A stretch of 64,000 nucleotides of DNA from Glebionis coronaria (lineage: Eukaryota; Streptophyta; Magnoliopsida; Asterales; Asteraceae), in contig CM046876.1 of the NCBI GenBank assembly GCA_025667525.1, positions 21,663,224 to 21,727,223 on the forward strand. Reading direction: 5' to 3'. Shown here piece by piece: positions 57,863 through 64,000 of this stretch (positions are counted from its first letter, which is position 1; every line of letters starts with the position of its first letter). The notes beneath the pieces were generated by a model that had not been told where the DNA came from, ran no database searches, and saw only the letters and a program-made list of their open reading frames with translations. Position numbers and translations under genes: made by a program.

Positions 57863-58190
57863 ATACCTAAGAATGGCAAGGACAACCCATACAAAGGTAT
57901 GTGTAAGTAATTGTACATAATAGTATAGATCACCACCTAAAAAACCTTGATAAACAATATTTCAAGCAATGTAACTACATAAAATCTATATACTATTATA
58001 AAAAACAATGTACTAATTATAATCTATCATATAAAGGAAAGATAATTAATCAAAAAGTACTAATATTTACTAATCCAATGCTTATTACAAGTAAGACCTA
58101 GTAACCAATATTAGCATATAAAATCCAATATACATTGAATTAGAGTCTAATCTTTTGCCACAAATTATAAAACTCAACTATATATCATAT
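57863..58190. other. AT-rich spacer, nothing recognised
   Basis: No ORF or repeat seen between the putative solo LTR and the CACTA-like terminus. Confidence 0.4.
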
Positions 58191-58440
58191 CACTACTACA
58201 CAAAAGGCTATAAACACCTCTTAAAAGAATCCGGTTTTAAAATAACCAGTTCTTATTGTAAAAAAGATAGTGGTTTTATTTTACAACCCAGTTTTATAAA
58301 ATATAGAAATTGGTTCTTTATAAAATAATATGTTTTATGCATTGTAAGAAAACCGGTTCTTCTAAAATAGCATGTCTTTATAAGCTTTTCACAAATTTTA
58401 CCCCAAAATTTTGTCAATGCTACTAAGAGTTAACGAGCGG
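58191..58440 (+). mobile_element. CACTA-type DNA transposon terminus
   Basis: Starts CACTACTACACAAAAGGC, typical of CACTA (En/Spm) terminal inverted repeats. It is followed by subterminal repeats resembling ACCGGTTCTT (58225-58360, both orientations), as in plant CACTA elements. No opposite end (AGTAGTG orientation) is visible, so the element is truncated or decayed. Confidence 0.55.
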
Positions 58441-59324
58441 GAACTTTCCCACCTATCTTTTTTCAAAAAAAAATTAAAACCCACTAACATTTCTATCTTA
58501 CTTACAAAAACCTACATCATTATAAAAATATTCAACAATGACTGAAATCAATTTATTTCATCTCTTGTTGAAAACAATTCATGTTTATTTCAATTGGTTT
58601 AACCACGCACCATCACAACCTTAACTTTTACCGCCGCTCAGACAACAACCCATTAGCAATTGATCTTTCTAGTAAGATTTTGTGTTTAGTAATTGTTTCT
58701 TTTATATTATGTAATATATACTTGTTTAATATCGTGATTTAAGGTAGATCTGAATTTGGGTTCATTGTTGTTTTTTATGTGAAATTGGGGATCTAGTGTT
58801 ATTTGTTGTTTAATGTTAATTATGACCCATTATTTTTTAGCTATCAAAAGTTACACTTTAATTGTTTGTATATAAGATGAATTTGAATTTACAATAATAA
58901 ATTAGTGTGTTTGAGTTTTTCTTAATAGTACTATTTTTGTTGAACACTGGACATATATACAATGAATCTTCAGTTTTTTTAGTACTTAATTGATTTGACA
59001 CCAACTGCTACTACACTTTTGCCCGTGTTTAACATTCTGCTGGTCATGCAGCTACTTATGATATTGATGACAACGATTCCTTTTTAGAAAGGATAGAAGA
59101 GAGAGACACAACTTAGAGAAGGATGATTAAAAAAATCGAAAGAGACTCAACAAAGAAGTTAAGGATAACTTCACAAAATAACTCAAGAATACTATACCTT
59201 ATTAGGTGATAGTGAAGTCTTGAAAGAAAACGAGAGAAGAGACTCAAAAGAGAAGAAAAGAAGGAATATTCAAGAAAACTCGTCAATGAGAGAGCTAGAC
59301 CAAAAACGAACAAAAGGGACTCAT
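58441..59324. other. Possible CACTA interior, no gene recognised
   Basis: AT-rich DNA. The start (GAACTTTCCCACC) could still belong to the CACTA end. From about 59060 purine-rich sequence begins that belongs to the repeat family of the following region. No ORF with recognisable motifs. Confidence 0.35.
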
Positions 59325-59403
59325 TGGCCGCGGTTTGTTAAATAGGTCCGCGGTTTATTATCAATAATGAGCAACTAGGTTATTTGAGGAACCGTGGACG
59401 GTG
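59325..59403 (-). repeat. GC-rich palindromic box A
   Basis: GGCCGCGGTTTGTTA, TCCGCGGTTTATTA and GGAACCGTGG within 80 bp of otherwise AT-rich DNA. Related to boxes B-D. Confidence 0.65.
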
Positions 59404-60304
59404 GGTGTTCAAAAACGATTATCGACTCAAAACAAAATCACTTGGTCAAACAATTTAACATAAGATGCTAAATGGCTTGAAAGTTAATGCTTCGGATATG
59501 ACTTTTAACAATTACACTTGCAAGTTAAAATTACTTGAATATTTAAAAGAAATATTTAAGTTGTCAATCTTACTAGGAGTGGAATTAGATTTAAATCTAA
59601 CATTCCTTGACAACCGAGTGAGAAAATAAAGAAGAAAAGAAAGATCACAAGGACAACGAGATCCAAGACCCAAAGACAAATCATGTTAAAAACATGAAAA
59701 GGAATACAAGAGAAAAACAAGATCATACAATGATGTATGAAACACAAGCCTAAAACTTAAGCATAATTTAAATATTAGTTACACTAGAATTCTAAGATTT
59801 GCTTAAATTGGATGTCTTAGCAATAAGCAATTTACATGCTTAAATGAAAGACAAGGTGGTGGCGAAATTTGGTGGAGAAGGCTTGGTGATAATCTTGTAA
59901 TTCAACTCATCATAGATATAAGACATGACAAGATGTTGATATTGACAACAAAGACAATATGTTCCATGATGCATGACATAATCATGTGATGGAGGAAGAA
60001 CACAAGAGGGAAGTGGCAGAAAAGGAGAGTTTCCAAAATCAATTTTCTTAAAATGGGAAAAGATTTGATAAGGTGTGTTCCTTGGTGAATTTAGGTTGAA
60101 AGAGATTTGAGAAAATTGTGGATAATCAAGGCTTTCATTTTGTGAAAAATACAGTTTGCTTAGGTGAGAAAGAGATGCAAAAATGCTTAGGGTTAAGTTG
60201 ACAAAGCACAAGATATTTTTAGAGTGTTCAAAGGTTTGAAACAAAGATTCCAAAAGGTGTTGGAACAATTGGTAAGTTTTAGAAAACTCATTTTTGGTTG
60301 CTTC
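59404..60304 (-). other. Degenerate minus-strand LTR-like repeat
   Basis: The segment 59521-59590 resembles 61021-61105, and 59640-59752 resembles 63880-64000, so the DNA belongs to a repeat family present several times here. The 191-codon frame on the minus strand (60415-59840) has no recognisable domain and is probably accidental. Confidence 0.45.
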
Positions 60305-60377
60305 TGCCCGCGGTTCCTTATTTCCACCGGCGGTTCCATATCGATATGGAGCCGCGGTCTCTATAAAGAACCGCCCA
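60305..60377 (-). repeat. GC-rich palindromic box B
   Basis: TCTGCCCGCGGTTCCTTATT, then CCGGCGGTTCC, the perfect 16-base palindrome TCCATATCGATATGGA (60335-60350) and GCCGCGG, GAACCGCC. The first 20 bases are identical in box D. Confidence 0.8.
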
Positions 60378-62040
60378 CAAAGGGTGTGTTTAGGAGGATA
60401 AGGGAATTTTTCCAATTCGGAAAATCCTAATGTTCTAGTCTAACTTATCATAAAGTTATGCTAAAGAGCAATAAAAACTAGAACACACACAAAGGAAAAA
60501 CACATAGGTTCAATTAGCAAATAGGAAGAAGGCTAAGAAAAACCTAATGGCTACAAAAGAAAAAGACTCCTAATGACATACAAAGTTCATCAAAGTAAAC
60601 TATCATTAGTCATATTTAGGAAGAGCCATTTAATCAATTTAAAGAATGAGTATGAGACTATCACTAGAGGTGCTCAAATAAGGCTAAGCATGACCGTCTT
60701 TATGAGTTATATAATAACTTAAATTCCCACATGGAAGTAATTCAACCGTTAGGTCAAATTAAGATTCTAGTGAAATAAATTCTCTAGTATTCATTCTCAA
60801 GTTAGACAAAACGCAATTCCTACATTTTCCTAATAAAGTGTACCAAGGATGAAGAGTGTATGACGACAAAATGCACAACCTAATGAGGGTTAAGAATGAA
60901 CCATTGCAAATCTTGTCAAACAAGTCTAATTAAGGTTATTTACCTTAATAGGACTTGAGGCCAATAACTTTGAAATGTATAAACAACGTTTACACAAAAC
61001 AAAAGAACACTCTTGATTGGTCTTTCGGAAATGACACATTTACAAATTGCATTGCAATGTAAATTACTTGAGTATTTTGGATGAAACATCCAAGTTGTCA
61101 AACCGACTCCATTGTGCATTATAAGCAATTATTAAACAAAATATGTCTAATAATTTGACAAGTAGATTCAATATACCATCATCAACACAAGTGTGAGTTA
61201 TGATCCGATGTATATCATTAATAAACCACATTTATAACTACACTAAAAAAACATGTCAATTAGATTCGATAATGATACCAATCATAGTTTGAATAATGAA
61301 TTGATTTTTAATCGAAATCTTTCTTGATTCCCACAAACACTCCTTTAAGAGAAAATGACTAAGATCTTCAAAGGGTGCTTCATGTTTTATAGTGAGACAT
61401 TAATATACTTGAACTAATAACACAATGATCGAGTAAGACGACCCACATCAATAGATTTGACAAGCTCCCAAAGCTTTCAAACCTAAAAGTGTTAAAGAAC
61501 ATGCCAAGGTGTACAAAATGTTTATGTAACCTTTGTAAACCAAGAGATGTTAATCCTATATGCAATGCACACATAAATAGACAACTAAGTAACACTACTA
61601 CCAATAGCAATGATCACTTAAGAATGTCCAAAGACTAAAGAAAAAAAACACACACACAAAAGCATTCGTCTTTGTTTTGAGTGTTAGATACACCAAAGTA
61701 TGCATAGTTTGATTTTATTGAAAATAGTTTTTGACCCATTTCAAAATTTAATTAAGTTCAACACTTTATATATATATCAATTTTCAAAGATATATCAACA
61801 AGAGATGTCCAACTTAATAGAAAAGAGTAAAACACAAGTTTTACGACAAACCGACGCTCAATACTTTGGACAAAGTATGAAACTTAGAAAACATCCAAAT
61901 TTTAAAGTTTGAATAGAGGTTTGGAAGCAGTTTTAATAGAAAGGAATTCAATTACGTTCGATACGGCGGGTGGCACGACTTCTACGGACTTACGGTTGAT
62001 TTTATATGATTTTTCAAAGATTGCAAAAATCTCCGTCGGA
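60378..62040 (-). other. Degenerate repeat, nothing coding
   Basis: AT-rich. Only 61021-61105 can be tied to the repeat family (similar to 59521-59590). No gene recognised. Confidence 0.4.
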
Positions 62041-62098
62041 CTGACTGCGGTTCCTTATTGATAAGGAACCTCGGGGAACAGATAAAGAACCGCGGTCA
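62041..62098 (-). repeat. GC-rich palindromic box C
   Basis: GGTTCCTTAT, TG, ATAAGGAACC (62049-62070) is a perfect hairpin with 10-base arms. An outer pair CTGAC..GCGGTTC and GAACCGCGGTCAG encloses it. Confidence 0.8.
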
Positions 62099-62356
62099 GT
62101 AGGCAAAAATTGAGTTTTTGGACAAAATCATTTGGTAACATTTTGGAAGGACTTAGGACTCTAAAAAATCATTTTAGACACATAGAACTCGTATTTTAGA
62201 GTTAATTATGACACAAAAGATTTTTTTACTTCCAAACATGAAAAGATTTGTTATCAAGCTATTATACGAAGTTTATTTAACACCAAAACTTGTACGAATG
62301 AAACAACAAAACACATTTCATAAGTAGTCACTCTTCATGAACAATTTGGTAGAAAC
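62099..62356. other. AT-rich spacer
   Basis: No gene. The text around 62120 (CAAAATCATTTGG) resembles that after box A (CAAAATCACTTGG near 59445). Confidence 0.4.
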
Positions 62357-63120
62357 TAGAGGGGGGGTGGAATAATTTCTTAAATTTACTTGTTAAAGGT
62401 TGGTTTAAAAAAAAAACTTTTTTCAAAAACTTAAGCTTGAGTCTTTATGTGAAACCTTCTTAGACACAATATGAACAAGGTATAGTGCAACTAAACTAAT
62501 AATCACAAGTATAAAGAATAATGAATGTATAGTGAAACTAAGCTAATAATCACAAGTATAAAGAATAATGAATGTAAAGAGATAAGGGAAGGAAAGATCA
62601 AACCAAACACCAAGGATTTATATTGGTTCGGCAACGAAGCTCACTCCTCGTTCCTACTCCACTCCTCGAGTACTCCTTACTCGAGAGTTCACTAATCAAC
62701 AAGCTCCTTAAGGTGGAGAAATTGTACACAACGTCGCTTAACCAATTTCCGACTTTAAGTTAAAAGTCGAGCCCTAATCTTAGCTAGGACCAATCTACAC
62801 CAATATACTTTGAGGACTAAGTATTAACCTTAATACATACACAGCTTTCAAATAGACACAACTACTTACATTTTCACAATAATGACACAACAATGAATAA
62901 ATAAGTTTGGATCTTCAATGGATCTTTGAGGTAGACACAACACTTCAAGAATGATAGTGTTCTTCTCTTTGCACTTTGAGAGGAAAAGATGAGAGGAGAA
63001 AGATTCACTTCTAAACAAGTAGTAATCAAACAAATGATCAAGGATTTGAATGATTTAAGAAGTATGAAAGAATATGGAAATGTATGTGCAAAAGAGGTGG
63101 ATTGAAAGTCTGAGAATGGT

Positions 63121-63134
63121 CCACTATTTATAAG
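63121..63134 (-). promoter_or_regulatory. TATA box of the right-edge LTR
   Basis: CTTATAAATAGTGG on the minus strand, about 25 bp downstream of box D. Confidence 0.5.
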
Positions 63135-63158
63135 ACAAACATCCAACGGCTATATCTG

Positions 63159-63225
63159 CCCGCGGTTCCTTATTGGAGCCCGCGGTCCTTATCGATAAGG
63201 AACCGTCATAGGCGCTATGGAACCG
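63159..63225 (-). repeat. GC-rich palindromic box D
   Basis: GCCCGCGGTTCCTTATT, GCCCGCGGTCC, the palindrome CCTTATCGATAAGG (63187-63200) and GGAACCG. On the minus strand it lies immediately upstream of a TATA box, as a promoter element would. Confidence 0.8.
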
Positions 63226-63620
63226 CTCCCTTCTGTCTTTTAGTGGATTGGTTCGAATCTAGGGATTAAAATATCCTGAAAGGATATTCCAAACCAAGAT
63301 AGAATATGCCATTTTCAAATTTCAAATTTTCAAATAATTAATTTAATAAAACATTTTCTTAAAAAGAAAGTTTAATAATAAAACTTTGTCACACTTAATA
63401 AAAAGTGAGTTTTAAGAAAAGATTAAATCCTTGATCACTTAATTAGGATAATTACTTGTTTGTTCATACCTTAAACAATAATGGTTGAAATGAAAAATAC
63501 TTGAACTCAAGAATTCGTTTTTCATTGTTTTCGTAAATGCTTGTTTTTACATATTGTCGTAATCAAAATAAAGTGAGACCGAAAAATACAAGTAACGTTT
63601 TAGGCATCATTGCATTAACA

Positions 63621-63640
63621 ATCTCCCTCTTTTTGATTCC
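63621..63640 (-). other. Polypurine tract of the right-edge element
   Basis: GGAATCAAAAAGAGGGAGAT on the minus strand, ending at the TGTTAATGC LTR start. The form is common beside Copia LTRs. Confidence 0.5.
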
Positions 63641-64000
63641 GACAATCCATAAACTCAATCATCTAATAAAACAAGATTTTGGAAGACGAGTTTATCATTT
63701 CTACCCCTTTGTCGAAGCAAAAAGATTGCAAAATTCTTTGAAGAAGAAAAGAACCAGACTTTGCAAATGCTCCCCCTTGGTGCTTACTCCCCCTTGCTTG
63801 GGGCACCAAGGAATCCATATATGGTGACATGCTACATAGAAGGGTTAGTAGTAGAGAAGAGACACGCAACAAGATATAGCAAAGATCACACAAAAAAAAT
63901 AAGAAATAAAAGATCCAAGATAAGTCATGTTAAAAGAAAACATGATAAAAGATAGAAGGAAATAAATAATGCAAAGATGTGTGAGATACAAACACAAGCC
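63641..64000 (-). other. Interior edge of the right-hand element
   Basis: No coding motif. 63880-64000 resembles 59640-59752. Two CTCCCCCTTG-type tracts near 63769 and 63787 give G-rich runs on the minus strand. Confidence 0.35.

Larger units (their letters stand above)
62357..63620 (-). repeat. Probable 3' LTR of an element continuing beyond the window
   Basis: On the minus strand TGTTAATGCA at 63620 follows a polypurine tract (63640-63621). Box D and a TATA box (TTATAAATAGTGG, about 63133-63121) follow in LTR order. Clustered TCCTCGTTCC and CTCGAGTACTCC sequence near 62650 would be in R/U5. The left end is not defined: a G-run (62358-62366) marks the approximate limit. The element interior would lie to the right. 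Confidence 0.4.

Noticed and set aside
59840..60415. 191-codon minus-strand ORF
   Set aside because: No recognisable domain, low-complexity composition, overlaps box B and LTR-like repeats; probably chance.
1..64000. Host protein-coding or tRNA genes
   Set aside because: Every longer open frame is accounted for by retrotransposon domains, LTRs or their antisense; no cloverleaf-like sequence was noticed.

Overview
This is plant nuclear repeat DNA. It is AT-rich, has no rRNA or tRNA and no convincing host gene, and is mostly nested LTR retrotransposons plus a probable CACTA transposon end. The Copia polyproteins read like families I remember as abundant in Asteraceae such as Tanacetum; the family-level placement is inference from memory.

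Layout. Positions 75-2580 hold an old Athila-type LTR relic. From about 2624 runs Copia-1 (+), whose integrase is split by Athila-1 (-, 5597-13630, duplicated target AAGTT). Copia-1 resumes at 13636 and ends near 17723. A chromovirus of Tekay type (+, 18526-41842, target ACACT) has 3-kb LTRs. Its 5' LTR is itself interrupted by Copia-2 (-, 19696-31668, target GTTAT). After about 900 bp of unassigned sequence comes complete Athila-2 (+, 42748-54292, target AGGAG). Next are a likely 3-kb solo LTR (54794-57857), a CACTA-type terminus at 58191, and from 59 kb to the end degenerate minus-strand LTR-like repeats sharing a palindromic GC-rich box. The last is the 3' LTR of an element that continues beyond the window. 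Nesting gives the relative ages: Copia-1 is older than Athila-1, and Tekay is older than Copia-2.

How the parts work. Each element has or had LTR, primer-binding site (initiator tRNA-Met for Tekay and Copia-2, tRNA-Asp-like for Athila), gag, protease, reverse transcriptase, RNase H, integrase and polypurine tract. All copies carry nonsense codons or frameshifts. Athila-1 has only gag and protease and would depend on other elements.

Most unusual: (1) Copia-2 carries about 46 copies of a short TCA(A/G)CG motif in ten arrays, phased mainly at 21 or 15 bp, in its LTRs, non-coding spacers, gag, pol and a long extra ORF after pol. (2) That extra ORF spans about 1,050 codons, is broken only by two TAG codons, and ends about 50 bp from the 3' LTR. 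(3) The Tekay gag has three short intron-like segments; two join in perfect frame and rebuild the zinc-knuckle region. (4) Both Athila elements have a lysine-rich frame in U3 directly behind a conserved splice-acceptor-like sequence. (5) Athila-1 has LTRs with nearly identical U3 but very different R/U5.
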